From positions 24,190 to 88,189 of the forward strand of contig LLCB01000252.1 in the NCBI GenBank assembly GCA_001414345.1: a stretch of 64,000 nt of DNA, read 5' to 3'. This document shows positions 23,846-35,485 of this stretch, in pieces. A model generated the notes under the pieces. The model was not told where the DNA came from. It did not search any database and saw nothing but the letters and a program-made list of their open reading frames with translations. Position 1 is the stretch's first letter. Each line of letters begins with the position of its first letter. The stretch is from Hymenoscyphus infarciens. Lineage: Eukaryota; Ascomycota; Leotiomycetes; Helotiales; Helotiaceae. The position numbers were made by a program, and so were the translations under genes.

Positions 23846-26214
23846 TTACTCGTCGTGCTACAGCCACGAATTAGCTTTAGTTCCCACGAACGAACGGATA
23901 GATGATGGAGACTTACTTCTTCAAATAACACCAATACTGTGCCCGCTTTACAGATATCCTGCATACTGTTAGTAACGACATAGGAAAGGGGGGCAGGCGG
24001 GTGGTTGGAAGCACGGGAAAACATACCCCTTCCTTATGCACCAACTTAGCAACAACCCCCTTCTGCGGCGACCGGATAACAGTTTCCATCTTCATACTCT
24101 CAATCCTACCCCTTAATTAGCATTTTGCATCCCACAATCAATCATCGCATCACTTACACAACTAAAGCCTGATCCTTCTCCACCACATCCCCCTCCGCAA
24201 CCTCGTTCCTCAAAACCTTACAAGGCATAGGAGCAACAACACTATTCTTCACATCCTTCAATCCCAACGCCTTCTCAAACCAGCTAGGGTCCTTTAACAG
24301 AAACTGAATCTGCTTCCCATGTTGGAAAATCGTGATGTTGTTGCTATCAGTGGAAGGAACGATGGTACTTGATACTCTAGTGTGAGGGAAGAATGTAGTT
24401 ATTGATGTCGGAGATGTGCGCTCGCTGACTAGGTTTTCGTAGGTTTTGGAGAGGGATGGATGATCGATGGAGACGTTGTAGAGGTTTGGTCCTGTTTGGG
24501 AGATTGAGATTTGATGGGGTGAGGGGGTAGAGTCTTTGTCGTTAGGGTCTGAGGGAGGGAGGAGGGAGAAAGAACGGGATGTGGTGGTTCCGAAGCCAAT
24601 GGGTTGGCCATGAGGTCCTGGGGTTTGGTTTGTTTTCTGTGATTGCTCCTGAATTAGAAGACCGAGGGCTGCTTGGACATAGGTCTCTGGTTCAATGGGT
24701 TCGGGAGTAAATAGTTCGTCGTTGTGTTTTTGAATATATCCAGTTTCAACTTCTCCTCTCATGAAGCCGGGACTTTTGCAGATTCGCTTGAGGAATTCGA
24801 TGTTGGTGCTTAGGCCAACGACTTCGTATTCTTGGAGGGCGGCGTGCATTTTCCGGAGTGCGACTTCACGGGTTGGACCACTGATGATAAGTTTTGCGAT
24901 CATACCATCATATGCTGCCGAAACTGTATCACCTTGGATGAAACCTGCATCAATACGGATACCCTCGGTGATTTGAGGAGTTCGGAGATGAATTAGTTTT
25001 CCGGAATCGGGCATGAAGTTTTGGTTTGGATTTTCAGCATAAATACGTGCCTCAATGGCCCATCCTCGTTCTGCTATTCTCTGGGTGATGGCTGCTTGAT
25101 CCAGTGGAAGCGGTTCTCCTGCTGCAATTTTGAATTGCCATGAGACTAAATCTTCACCTGTAATTTCTTCGGTTACCGGGTGCTCAACTTGGAGTCTTGT
25201 ATTCATTTCCATAAAAAAGAATTCGTTTGTGTCGTTGTCGAAAATGACTGGAATTTTCATTAGGGATTGGTAACACAAATAGAGGGTGTTCTCACATTCA
25301 ACAGTTCCAGCACCCTCGTAATTGACCGCCAATGCGGCAGCTCGAGCTTTCTCCCATAATTCTTGTCTGATATCTTCGGCCAAATTTGGAGCAGGAGCTT
25401 CTTCCAATATTTTCTGATGTCTCCTCTGAAGACTACAATCCCTCTCGCCCAGAGCAACCGCATTCCCAAACTTATCCGCAAAAACCTGAACCTCAATATG
25501 TCTCGGCGTAGCAATATACTTCTCAACAAGCATCTCATCATCCCCAAAAGAGTTCCTCCCCTCACTCTTCGCACTCTCCAGCTTCCCCAAAAACTCTCCC
25601 TCATCCATCGCAATCCTCATTCCCTTTCCTCCACCTCCCTTGACAGCCTTCACCATAACCGGAAACCCAATTTTCCTCGCCTCCTCCAACAAATACTCAG
25701 GTTCCTGGTTCCCCCCATGATATCCTGGAATACACGGAACGCCAGCCGCAATCATAATCTCCTTACTCCTGGATTTATTCCCCATAGCCTCAATAGCCTT
25801 CCAAGGCGGCCCAATAAACACCAATCCCTCCTCCACACACCTCTTCGCAAACCCCGAGTTCTCACTCAAGAACCCATATCCCGGGTGTAAAGCCTGGCAG
25901 CCCTGTTCCTTCGCAACCTTTATAATCCTTTCTCCATCGAGATACGCGGATGGTATACCGAGATTTACGGCAAAGGGACTAGAGAGGGCATGCTGAGAAT
26001 GGGCATCTGGGTCTGTGTAGATTGTTGTACAGCGGACTCCTAGTGCTGATGCGGTTCTGCCAACTCGAAGAGCGATTTCTCCGCGATTTGCGATGAGCAC
26101 GGAGGATATTGGCGTGGAGGAGTTTGAGGGGTTCGTGAGTTGTCGAGATTGGCGGTAGGCTTGGGTGGAGGAGAGAACGCGGGCAATTGCCCGTGAGCGT
26201 GAGGCATGTAACAT
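23846..26214 (-). CDS. mccA: 3-Methylcrotonyl-CoA carboxylase, biotin-carboxylase (alpha) subunit
   Basis: Five exons: 26214-25296, 25247-24158, 24105-24027, 23958-23917, 23857-23846, giving 713 aa (human MCCA is 725). An N-terminal presequence rich in Arg/Ser (MLHASRSRAIARVL) suits mitochondrial import. Biotin-carboxylase motifs follow: SVLIANRGEIALRV, HPGYGFLSEN, the ATP-grasp loop VKAVKGGGGKGMRI, LGERDCSLQRRHQKI and FFFMEMNTRLQVEHPVTE. The biotinyl domain carries IESMKME with the acceptor lysine at about 675. A 48-bp in-frame intron (25295-25248) would otherwise insert 16 residues inside TVE-FIFDND. The last exon is only four codons (HDE plus stop), placed from a GTAAGT donor, a GCTAAT branch and TAG; that final exon is the least certain. 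The enzyme carboxylates 3-methylcrotonyl-CoA in leucine breakdown with MccB (46.5 kb). Confidence 0.93.
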
Positions 26215-27159
26215 TGAAACTCTGTGAAGCTCAGGAGAGCATCGTCGTTAATTGTTGTTATGGTATTCGGAGGAACAGGAGCAAGTCCTCCTCAGTTGTT
26301 CCCCTACTGGTTGTGTGCTTCTTGGGAAGGGGAGGAGGAAGTGTCCAATGCCGCATCTAACCTATGCCGGCAGGGTGGCAGGGGGAATCTCCCTAGAATT
26401 CTCCGGCGTATTTATAAATAATTATCTTAACTCTTCTAGAACAATAATAGATATATAAACTTAATTATTCGAGCCATTTAAGATAATCAAATTGATTTAT
26501 TGAATCTTGGCTGAGCAATAGAAGAAGTAGAAAGTTGTTTCTACCTCTGCACTGTTGACCAGTTACAAACCCCAGTACTCTTACTGTGGGGTACGGGGGC
26601 GGGGTCGCGGGGCGAAACTCAGCGACTTTACCTATACAATTAATAGAAAACTCTCCTCAAGATATAAAGCCTAAAAAAAAGTCTAGGTAGAGATATACAA
26701 AAATGAAAAGAAGCCAATAACTCAGAGAATTCCGAAAGATCTTGAGCACTAAGCAAATCCTCAACAATGTTGCAATTCCCTACAATTTATCCTATCATCA
26801 ATCAAACCTAATACCCTTTACAATTAATTATGAAATCTCAACTCAGCTATAAGTTTATGTTTATGTAGTTCTTCCGTCCATTATGCAGTAACTATATAAG
26901 TTTGGACTGCCAACCGCCTTCTCTCTAAGTCGTACATATGATGTCATCGAGACCCTCGGTTTTCAAACTATCTTATCTTTTCTCTAATCACCATCCATAT
27001 TGACATACAACTTGCACACGGAGTTATCCAAAGCATTGTGAGTCAATAGCTTCAAAATATCCTCCCCCACTTTATGAGTCTGACACACCCTCAAGATCCA
27101 TCACATCGATACAAAATAAACCCCTCTACTATTCAAAAACACCAAAAGAAGAAAGAAGA
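26215..27159. other. Divergent promoter region of mccA and the GNAT gene
   Basis: Between the mccA start (26214, minus) and the GNAT start (27160, plus). 26405-26480 and 26630-26900 are moderately AT-rich but lack the dense RIP pattern. No supported gene or repeat. Confidence 0.45.
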
Positions 27160-27736
27160 ATGTCTAACACAACTCCATCAAAAGAATGGTACAAAGATCA
27201 ATATATGATCTCAACCTCCCCCACCCTCCTCCAAGTCTCAGCAATAAACGACGCATTCGACACCCCAGAAGTATACTGGACCAATAAAACCGACCCGGTC
27301 TCACTCAAAGAGACACTCGATAACTCCCTTTGTTTCGGACTCTACTTGCTTCCAACATCCACTTTTGAAATGGCTGGTAAGTCTCGTTCTCCAAGCTTCC
27401 TCGCCAAAAGGCTCACATAATATTTCAGGAAAGGCACAACCAGTCCAAATAGGACTAGCCCGTCTCATCACCGATAAATCGACCATCGCGTTTTTGACAG
27501 ATGTCTACGTATTGAAAGAATACCAGGGAAAGGGGTTAGGAAAATGGCTGCTGGGATGTGTGAGGGAGACGATTGGGAAGTGGCCTTCTTTGAGACGATG
27601 CATGTTGGCTACTGTTGGCGAGGTGAAGCTTTATAGGGAGGGATTAGGAATGAAACCCTGGGAGGAGGATGGCGGTGGGAGTGGGCGAGCGGAGGGGTTG
27701 AGGATTTGGAATGTGATGGGGAAAGATTTATTGTAG
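27160..27736 (+). CDS. GNAT-family N-acetyltransferase
   Basis: Two exons, 27160-27376 and 27429-27736, encode 174 aa. The intron (27377-27428) has GTAAGT and TTTCAG and joins EMA to GKAQPVQIGLARL. The GNAT core is visible: strand 4 AFLTDVYVLKEYQGKGLGKWLL, in which QGKGLGKW is motif A (consensus Q/RxxGxG/A) that grips the acetyl-CoA pyrophosphate, followed by CMLATVGEVKLYREGLGM (motif B, with the usual A/GxxLYxxxGF form). The domain fills the whole protein. GNATs acetylate small molecules or proteins; the substrate is unknown. The first methionine (MSNTTPSKEWYKDQ) is the only one that gives the N-terminal strand. Confidence 0.87.
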
Positions 27737-28028
27737 GGAGATGATGACATGGTTTGGAAGCTTTTGACTTCCAGGTTAAATGCTTGGAAATAGGGCCTTT
27801 CACTGGTCTAACTTTTAGTTCGTCTGATTCTTACGTTCCGAACCCACATTTACACAAGATGGAGAAAAATGACCAAGGATACACCTTGTTTACTTAATTT
27901 TGCGAAATAAAATTATCCGTTTTGCGAACTGTAATTCTCTCACGCCTCCATAGGAACAGAGTGAAACGAACTAACAAAGTAAAACGACTCATTTCACTAT
28001 CAAATGATTCTCTCGCTCGCCTCCCACC

Positions 28029-29514
28029 CTAAATGCCATCCACCAGCTCAACTTCAATCAAACTCTCTGCAACGCCCTCATACTTCCAAACTGCTTTTAC
28101 TACAAGCCCAGACTTCTCTACTAGCTTTCTCCACTGTCCTTCAGTCCTCTCTTTCATCGCTCCCAACACCAACATCAACTGATCCATACTCGTGCTCGCT
28201 AAACTCGCCTCCACCTCCGAAACCACGATCTCATTGATCAGAATCCTCGAATACCCCTTCTTCAACGCTGTTTTCAAATTTTGGAGGATGCGAATGCAAT
28301 CATCATCTCCCCAATCATGGAGAACCGAGTGAAGGTAATAAGCACGAGCGTGCAAAATTGGCTGAGGTGTGAAGAAATCATGTGCCAAAGCTTGGAAGCC
28401 ATCGGGAGATGATAAAGAAGTAATAACCTCCTCTCTATCTTGAAGAACCAACTCTCCTACCAATTTATCACCATGCTTCTCGCGGAGTTCTCGTAAATCA
28501 TGACCAAGGCCCCCGCCAACATCAACTAGTAAGGCTTGGTTTTCTTTTGGATCGAAACCAGTGGTGAGATTTTCGATGGGATAGAAACCCGGATCGCACC
28601 AGTTTGGTTTTCCGGCTCGGTAGGCGGCCATGTAGTTGTTGAAGATTGAGAGGTAAGGAGGATTTTGATCTAACCAGGCGAAGAATGGGAGGGTAGTTTT
28701 GTGTGCATGTTGAAAGGGGCCGTTAGTCAGCTCTGTTGGATTCTTGTAGTTTATGCTCTTGAGGTACGAGGGGAGGGAAGCGAAAGAGGGACCGGCGACG
28801 TCGTAACTGTTGTTCAATTAATTAAAACTTCTCGAGGTGACGAAAGAATGAAACGTGCGAAGTATTATTCCATCTGAATCAGTACTTACGTGTAGATAAT
28901 TCCGTCTTTGAACTTTGGTTCCACTAGAGCATTACTCAAAGGAGTTGGGACATAGATATCCGCACTTTTCTCTTTGATCACATGCATTGCTGATAGATGT
29001 TTCAACATTCTTGCTGTAAAAGTTGCCCGTTAGCTTCTTGTATTCCTCTTAAGAGAGTGTGATCTTCCTTACCAATGAGAGGTTCTTCCGCTTTCGTTAT
29101 CTCTGCTAGAGATTTCACACTCGCACCTTCTTCACCACTTTCTTTCAAACTCTCGAAAATGCCGAGATCAACACCTATGCGGCAATGCGCATTTCGTGCT
29201 GGCTTGAAGGGGTTTCAATCAGCAATTTCTTCCACAAGTTTTGGACGTCAAGTTGGAGAGATAGCATGCGAGAGTTGTGCCGTGAGCTCGAGTTGGGTGT
29301 TTGTTGTGATGGAAACTTGATTAAATAAAACAACTCTTACCTCCGCCCACCCGATCCTTTGTATAGCTTCAGAAGGTAATTCTAAAGCTGTGATAAGTTC
29401 ATGACTGAGACTTATAAGCGACTCTCGAGCACCGGGCTTATTTCCTTCTAGTGATCGTGCAACATCCGAGATATTTTTCAAGATAGAAGCTACCTCAGTT
29501 GGAAGTGTGGTCAT
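28029..29514 (-). CDS. S-adenosylmethionine-dependent O-methyltransferase (plant-COMT/fungal family 2 type)
   Basis: Four exons: 29514-29341, 29202-29073, 29013-28890, 28806-28029, giving 401 aa. The N-terminal half is a winged-helix dimerisation domain (PARNAHCRIGVDLGIFESL...SLAEIT...ARMLKHLSAMHV). The catalytic half has SAM motif I LLVDVGGGLGHDL (about 235-247), LQDREEV, HDFFTPQP, YYLHSVLHDWGDDDC with the catalytic base H306, and a C-terminal ALIEVELVDG-like end. Such enzymes methylate phenolic hydroxyls in polyketide or other secondary metabolites. The first intron is long (29340-29203) with a plain CAAG acceptor chosen because it gives IGWAE-PARNA, the family motif; this junction is less certain than the other two, which are clean GTAAG...CAG. 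Near the P450 and LaeA-like genes, which suits a tailoring role, but this is inference. Confidence 0.87.
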
Positions 29515-30263
29515 GTTGGCGGTTGATTTACTGATTTATTGGAATGAAATTTGATGGGGAATGATTCCTTTTGAGAGGAACAATCCAAGAGAGCGACTAT
29601 ATGAGGCCCGGAAAGTGGGGACATCGGTCAACCAACCCCGCCAAGTTACTATCCCCCCCCTTAATTGTCTGTCATGTGCAAGGGTAGTTTGGCTGTGAAA
29701 ATGTCTGTGCGTCTACAGACAATTAAGGGGGGGGGATAGTACAGCGTCTCTGTTTGCGTCAATACCTGAATAGAGTGACATCGGGAAGCCCATGCATCGT
29801 ATGATGATGCATGCCAGAATCACCAAGATTATGTGCTACCAAGGAATTAATCATCAAGGTTGAGCCTGCATGCGTATGCAGCCCGAAGAAGCCGGGGGGG
29901 AATAAAGAGGGTCGGCCCTGAATCTTGAACTCAATATTTAGGGTTCCCGAGGACAACAAGGAATACTGATTTTAAGTTCAACATTGTGGGACTTCATCGG
30001 AACATTTTCTGCTTCCGACTAAGTCATACAGGATACAGGATCGTTGCTTCACCATCCGAAACACACCTGAAATCGATATTGTTTACTATTGTATGTTACA
30101 AATTTGGGTTGTGACAAAATACACCATGTCCTATCATAAAGTGTCTTGAATCTGTTTCTCAGTCCTTCACTTCTTCGTTCCATAGAGAAGCTTTTTCTAA
30201 CGGCTGCAGCAAAATCATTAAGTGATGATGAGGTACAACAAAATGAGGATGCCCCGTTCAACC
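29515..30263. other. Intergenic region with a 95-bp hairpin element
   Basis: Between the O-methyltransferase start (29514) and the PTH11-like gene's stop (30264), both minus. It contains the hairpin element described separately (29647-29741). Short open frames on the minus strand (29759-29959, 30049-30285) have no recognisable motif. Confidence 0.45.
29647..29741. mobile_element. 95-bp TIR hairpin element, copy 1 (MITE-like, TA-flanked)
   Basis: Perfect terminal inverted repeat: TACTATCCCCCCCCTTAATT at the left and its complement at the right, extended by GTCTGT/ACAGAC, with a short central loop. Ends are TA, so a TA target duplication (Tc1/mariner/pogo type) fits. A second element of exactly 95 bp with the same ends is at 63588-63682. 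No coding capacity. Confidence 0.75.
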
Positions 30264-31582
30264 CTAGGGAGAACGGATAGTGCACGCGGAGTGGTATTCC
30301 ACGTCCGAAGTGTCTCGTCTATTTGAGTCAGTAGTGAACTCGGTTACGCGCAGAATCTGAATTCGCGACTCGCTATCCTGCGATTTGTTCTGAAGCTCAA
30401 TTGGAGAGATCTCTGTGGGGTATCCGCCATCCGTATTGGAGGCGCCAGATTTCTCCTTCCTTGAGCTTTTATTGGATCCATATGAATAACTGCTTCGTCC
30501 CCCGATCTTAAAGAAAGAACCACCCCAAAAGAAGGATCGACCTTCTGTGACTGTTGAATTCTTGAAAATCTTGTGGAAGAACGGGCGAAGTGTTGGGATG
30601 CAAGCTGCGACGATGATCACATTTGCTTCGACACTATTAAATGATGTGAGTGTTGTGTTCTTTTTTGGGATTGATGGAAGGGGGAAGGAAGTCAAGATTT
30701 ACTTACATTGCCCACAATACGAGGTCGACTGTTGCATATGTAAAGTCGTCCAGCTGCTCAAGGGAACCAATATGAGAAGTCTTGATGATAGCACATATGG
30801 CAGCAAACAATGTGCACCCCATCATGATACATAATCCAACCTTGGTTCTCATGTCTAATTTCAGCTTCCAAAAGGCCACTATAGGAACCACCGCAAGTAT
30901 AATATCAGTTGCTGCGGCATAGGCTACAAACATGTCAGCTTTCACCTTCCCAATAACCTCAACAGTACCAACTTACATCCAACAAAATAAGAATACCCAG
31001 AGACCACGCCAGGTGGTAGACAAGTCGGGTTCAAGGCTGGATCAGGATTCCAGATAGACTCTGTCGGAAGACATTGGACGAAGAGTATCACACAAGAAAC
31101 CGCAGCCGAAAGGACCTGTGATATGGCCAAAGTATACAACGCAATGGAGCGAAGTTTGTTTGGAGCAAGAATCCGGTCGATAAGTATGGCGACTGAGATA
31201 TTTGGAAAGGAGTACGCCATAATTCCAAAAGGATTTGCGATAAGGTTGACTTTGACCGCTAGGCTAACTTCGTCTAGTGCCAGCGCTGCTGCATGTTTGC
31301 CCATTCCGATTTGGACATCGTAGGTGAAGATGGAAGTGCAGATGACGATGAGTAGCTATGCAAAATGTGAGTAATTGGTTTATTGTGACTATTCTGAAAA
31401 CTCACAGCTGAGACAAAGATGAAAAAATCATCAAGTGCCAAGGCGTGAAGAATGCTGGCTCGTGTGAACAGTTTGAGGCTTGTGATAAAGATTGTAAGAG
31501 CTGTAAATATCCAAATGACAATAAGAAGTTCCGGGCCTCTGGAATCTGAGAGATCCAGGTGTGTAGAAGGGTTGGTAGTCAT
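30264..31582 (-). CDS. PTH11-like integral membrane protein (fungal rhodopsin domain)
   Basis: Four exons: 31582-31406, 31355-30977, 30923-30707, 30633-30264, giving 380 aa. All introns have GT..AG with clean phases, and joins restore family motifs (YFVG-SYAAATDIILAVVP, VDLVLWA-IVEANVIIVAACIPTLRP). Seven hydrophobic segments can be counted: LLIVIWIFTALTIFITSL, FFIFVSALLIVICTSIF, FGIMAYSFPNISVAILI, SIALYTLAISQVLSAAVS, IILAVVPIVAFW, VGLCIMMGCTLFAAICAI and VEANVIIVAACIPTL. The D-F-F pair after TM1 (LALDDFFIF) and the CLPTESIWNPD...C loop are typical of the SAT4/PTH11 superfamily. The cytosolic tail (about residues 275-380) is Ser-rich with likely phosphorylation sites. Family members act as surface sensors in plant-associated fungi, though most have no known ligand. 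Confidence 0.88.
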
Positions 31583-33313
31583 CCTGTATAATTGAGCCGT
31601 TTCCAACAGACTCTCAGGGGTGATAGTAGCTAGAGTTGAAGGTCGAGAAAGTGAAAGAGGAAGAGAGGATAAACAGCGGTATTGAAGACCAACACTCAAC
31701 TTTTCAAAAGGAGAGGAAAAAAGTAAACTTCTGGACCAGAACCATGAGACTTATTATTGTTTGAAGCCTATTTAACGATCACTCGATCCACGATTCTCGC
31801 TAAAGGTCAAGTTGCATCACCCCACAAATCCAACTGCAGCCCAGAAAGACATGGTTCGGTTGACCCTTATTTCTATCAAGGTTTCTCCAGGGATTACGAG
31901 TATGTCGTTCCAGAAACAGTTCTCCTTTACCTTGGCGTGCATATTCACCGACGCTAGAGATTTACTACCGGCTTTTTCGCCTTTTCTCTTTTGTTTTTGA
32001 CCGAGACAATCTTTCGGGGGGGTCTTTTGTCTCTATTCATTGCTGTTGCGGCTTTTAGATAGGCCTGATGGTGTGAGACTACATCTACTCAACAGAATTT
32101 TGTACGAGGTGCAGTTGGGTATATTAAAATCAATTAAATGTAAGGCTAGCTGAGGATTACCACAATTTTTAGCCGGATTATTCGGATGGCTGGCTTGGGA
32201 ACGAACAATACTCCTAAGATGATACTTGGTTATTGTTTTGTTTCAATATCAACTTGGGATGGGTTTTGGTTGCACCGCGCTGAACACAACAGGAAGGTAC
32301 TCGTTGAAACCCCCTCAACCACGACTCAGAATCTGGGCCACGTGCCCCTGGTTGGCAGATGTCAGGTACACATGTCAGTAAACCAGCTACAATTCTTAGT
32401 GGATCTTGTCCGAGATCGCGGTACCCTTGAACCATCTTGAGGGTTTTTTTGTTTAAGCGGAAAGAGGGGCACGCGGGGTGACAGAACTCTTGGCACACCA
32501 AAATCCACCTCTATTCTCTTTACACATTAATTCATCTTAACGACAAGTCGCAGATATGGTTAAAGGGTTTAAAGTAGGCCCGCGGCTACTACCAAGTATA
32601 ATAAGCTCTTTTTTAGGCTTTATATAAGCCCTTAAAGCAGCACCTTCGCAGTGAACGACGACCATGTAACTACTAAGAAGCTTATTTTAGAAGGCTAGGA
32701 TAATATTATGTAAAAGTTTATAAACTACTAAACGTAGCGTCTATAGAACTGTAACGATATAGAGAGTCAAATAACAAGCTGATAGATTTAATTTGGATAG
32801 TTACAGATAGCTTACGCGTGTTGTGACTATGTTTGCAAAGGAGGGGTGTTAGTTTTGGCGTGCCAAGAGTTCTGTCACCCGCTTTGGGTTTGAAATCCCG
32901 TCGCTGTCACTTTTGACAGGTAAAGTGGGATGATAAGCACCCCGGTTCAGCAATTGAGTTTGGGGTTGAAACTCAGAACCTCTTGTCAAGGCCAAGTTTA
33001 TGTTGGAATCCTTTCCAGGAATCCTATGGAAACTTAAAACGTGCAATCAAGAGTGGGAATAAATGGGTACTTTCGAGGCTCAACGCTTTGAAAAGTGGGT
33101 ATGTTTTACAGCATGGTCCCCTTCGTGATCGATCAAAGTGCTTGTTTGAACGAAAAACATCCGGTTTTTGGTGCACGTTTCTCAGTGTACTGATGGACAA
33201 TGGAAGGGATAGTGACAGGGTACTCTTTTGAGAGGGACAAAAAGATCAACTCTTCTCACTAAACTGTAAACCAACCTTTTCCAAAGTCAATTAATTCTAT
33301 TGCCATTCTCAAA
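31583..33313. other. Divergent upstream region of PTH11-like gene and P450, with a TIR element
   Basis: No supported gene. Holds the PTH11-like promoter (near 31583-31900) and the P450 promoter (before 33314). The 405-bp TIR element at 32476-32880 is described separately. Otherwise nothing recognisable. Confidence 0.45.
32476..32880. mobile_element. 405-bp non-autonomous TIR element (MITE-like), RIP-affected interior
   Basis: Terminal inverted repeats of about 27 bp: GGGTGACAGAACTCTTGGCA followed by C(A/G)CCAAAA at the left, and the complement at the right ending TCTGTCACCC at 32880. One mismatch only. The interior (about 32580-32800) is AT-rich with stretches such as TAAGCTC and TAGAAGGCTAGG, unlike its surroundings, suggesting RIP. 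No ORF, no transposase. Flanks (GCG before, GCT after) show no clear target duplication. Confidence 0.7.
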
Positions 33314-35183
33314 ATGCCTCTCCAATGGTGGCAGCAAGTTCCTACACTTGCCATGCCTAGCCCTGTGGCTATTCTTTACTATGCTTTTGTTGGACTTATA
33401 CTGTTTGTGCTTTCGAAGGGCTTTTACAATCGATACTTCCATCCCTTGAGAAACTTTCCTGGCCCTTTTTGGGGGGGAATAACAGACTTTTATCTCGTCT
33501 ACATGATTGCATCTGTGCCTACCTTTGGCCTCGATCTTCACAAGAAATATGGTAGGGGAACCACCCTCCGCAAGCGAGAATTCTGCTAACACTTGTGAAC
33601 TTTAGGCCCTGTTATTCGGCTCTCTCCAAATTTGCTCTCTTTCAGTGACCCAAAACTCCTACCAGTTGTATACCACCGAAGTGCAGACAAACCTCAGTTC
33701 TATGGATCTTGGATGTTTGGACATACGGAAGCCATGTTCCAATCACTAAAACATCAGGATCATCTAGCAAAGAAGAAAATTGTTGCTCCATGTGTAAGTC
33801 TCAAATGAGAATCTTTCTACTTCTACAAATTAACACTCTAATTTTTAGTGCTCGATGACTGCCATGAAGCAATATCACGAATCGAAGATCAGTGAGCGTG
33901 TTGTGGAGCTTTGTGAGTGCATGGGAGAAAGGTCCTCGAATGATACGCCGATTGACTTTTCCGAGCATCTACGGTATTTCAAATCCACATCCAACATGTT
34001 TAAAGGAGCTCGTTGACTAATTTCGTCAAGATGGTTTCTTAGCGATACATGGAGCCATCTTGTATATGGCAGAGCGCTAGGCTGGGTCAAAAAGGGCGAA
34101 GACGTCAAAGGTCTAATTGCCTCCCTTACTGGTGTGTATGGATTGTCAGCTTCAGCTGCTGTGATGCCATGGTTAATGCCACTGTTCCGAAAGCCTTTCT
34201 TGAGGAAACATGTCTGGTGCTATACACGAACGTTCAGAAACATGGCCAACTTGTATTCGGTAAGTCTCTAGTTCTAGTCTTGAGTAGCGACAATTATCCT
34301 GATTTTTATTTAGCATTTTGATGAAATGATAGACAGTCGAAATACACTTGTCAAAAAAGACGGAGAAAAGCTATTTTTTGACGGGTCGGTACCCCCTAGC
34401 CCAATCAGTTGCTAAAGCCAAGGGCTAACATAAACTTCTAGTCTCGAACCCAGCCAAAACCCAAACGAATATCAATACACAAGAAACGACCTCAAAGCGG
34501 AAATCATTACCTTTACAGCGGCCACACTTGATGGTGCAGCAGCAGCGATATCCCCATTCATCGATAACATGCTTCAAAATCCCGAGCATCTCGCCCGAAT
34601 AGTCGCAGAAATAGAGTCTGCAGACCATGCTGGGAAACTCTCAAAACCATGTGCCACATACGAAGAGACTCTCGAGCTTCCATTCTTCATGGCATGCATT
34701 AAAGAGACGTTACGCCGAGACTCTCCTGCCCAGACTATTCTTCCTCGTATTGTGTCAGAGCCTGGTTATGACTTACCTAACGGGATGTATGTCCCACCTG
34801 GTGCCCATATGGGAGCATCTCCATTCATTATGCACCGCAGCGCCGAAACCTTTGGACGCAATCCCGAACTATTCATCCCATCTCGTTGGATCATAGGTGA
34901 GGGTGTTGATGTCACAGAAGCAAGCATCAAACGGATGGAAAAATATGGCATGTGGTGGGGGTATGGAGATCGTGAGTGTGCGGGTAAGTACTATGCGGTC
35001 ATGGAGATGCAGAAGCTTGTTGTAGAGATTTTCCGAAGATTTGATGTTAAATCAGCTGTTAAGGAGGGCGAGGATCGGTTTGTGCATAAGAGGTGGGCTG
35101 TTGGAATGTTCTGGGGACAATTGCTCTTACTTAGGGAGAAGCAGCTCGGCAACGAACCACTGACCAACTCCAAGTTAGCGTAG
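33314..35183 (+). CDS. Cytochrome P450 monooxygenase
   Basis: Six exons: 33314-33551, 33606-33793, 33849-33973, 34031-34259, 34314-34384, 34442-35183, giving 530 aa, a normal length. N-terminal membrane anchor (about residues 17-38: VAILYYAFVGLILFVLSKGFY), then the proline-rich hinge HPLRNFPGPFWGG. FSEHLRWFLSDTWSHLVYG is spliced across exon 3/4. Helix K gives ACIKETLRRDSP (ExxR), the PERF-like region is FIPSRW, and the haem loop is WWGYGDRECAGKYYAVMEM with the cysteine ligand at about 463. Helix I reads TAATLDGAAAAI, lacking the usual AGxDTT; the Thr of the proton relay is absent. All splice sites are GT-AG; branch points GACTAAT and GCTAAC are visible. Probably ER-bound with NADPH-P450 reductase; substrate unknown. 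Convergent with the LaeA-like gene. Confidence 0.9.
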
Positions 35184-35485
35184 AATACAGTAGAGTAATA
35201 AAGTATGGCCACTCGAGCCTTAATTAGGGTAGTTCAGGGGAATACGGACCGGGAAAGGACTGGATACTCGGTGCCATACCCAAGTAATTAGTATAATGTC
35301 CTTAGCTAAAGTACACTGTAACAATAATAATCAAATTTAGAACTCACTGAAGTGCTCCGGTATCAATTGATGACCTAGCTTTCTAACTTAACCGGAAGTA
35401 AAATTGTCTGTATCATTCTGCATATGCTGCCATTCTAAACGTCTTTGAAAAAAGAAAAAAAGAAATCCTGTGTATTGGCAAAACC
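35184..35485. other. Short convergent gap between P450 and LaeA-like gene
   Basis: 302 bp between the two stop codons, AT-rich 3'-UTR-like sequence. Nothing else seen. Confidence 0.5.

Noticed and set aside
23329..24024. Extended C-terminus of MccA reading through GTAAGT after LFEE
   Set aside because: The readthrough is long and unlike the family; a 59-bp intron leads to a four-codon exon that gives a normal end.
32875..32900. GGTTTGAAATCCC resembling a tRNA T-arm
   Set aside because: The loop and stem lengths do not fit, and it is the outer flank of the 405-bp TIR element.
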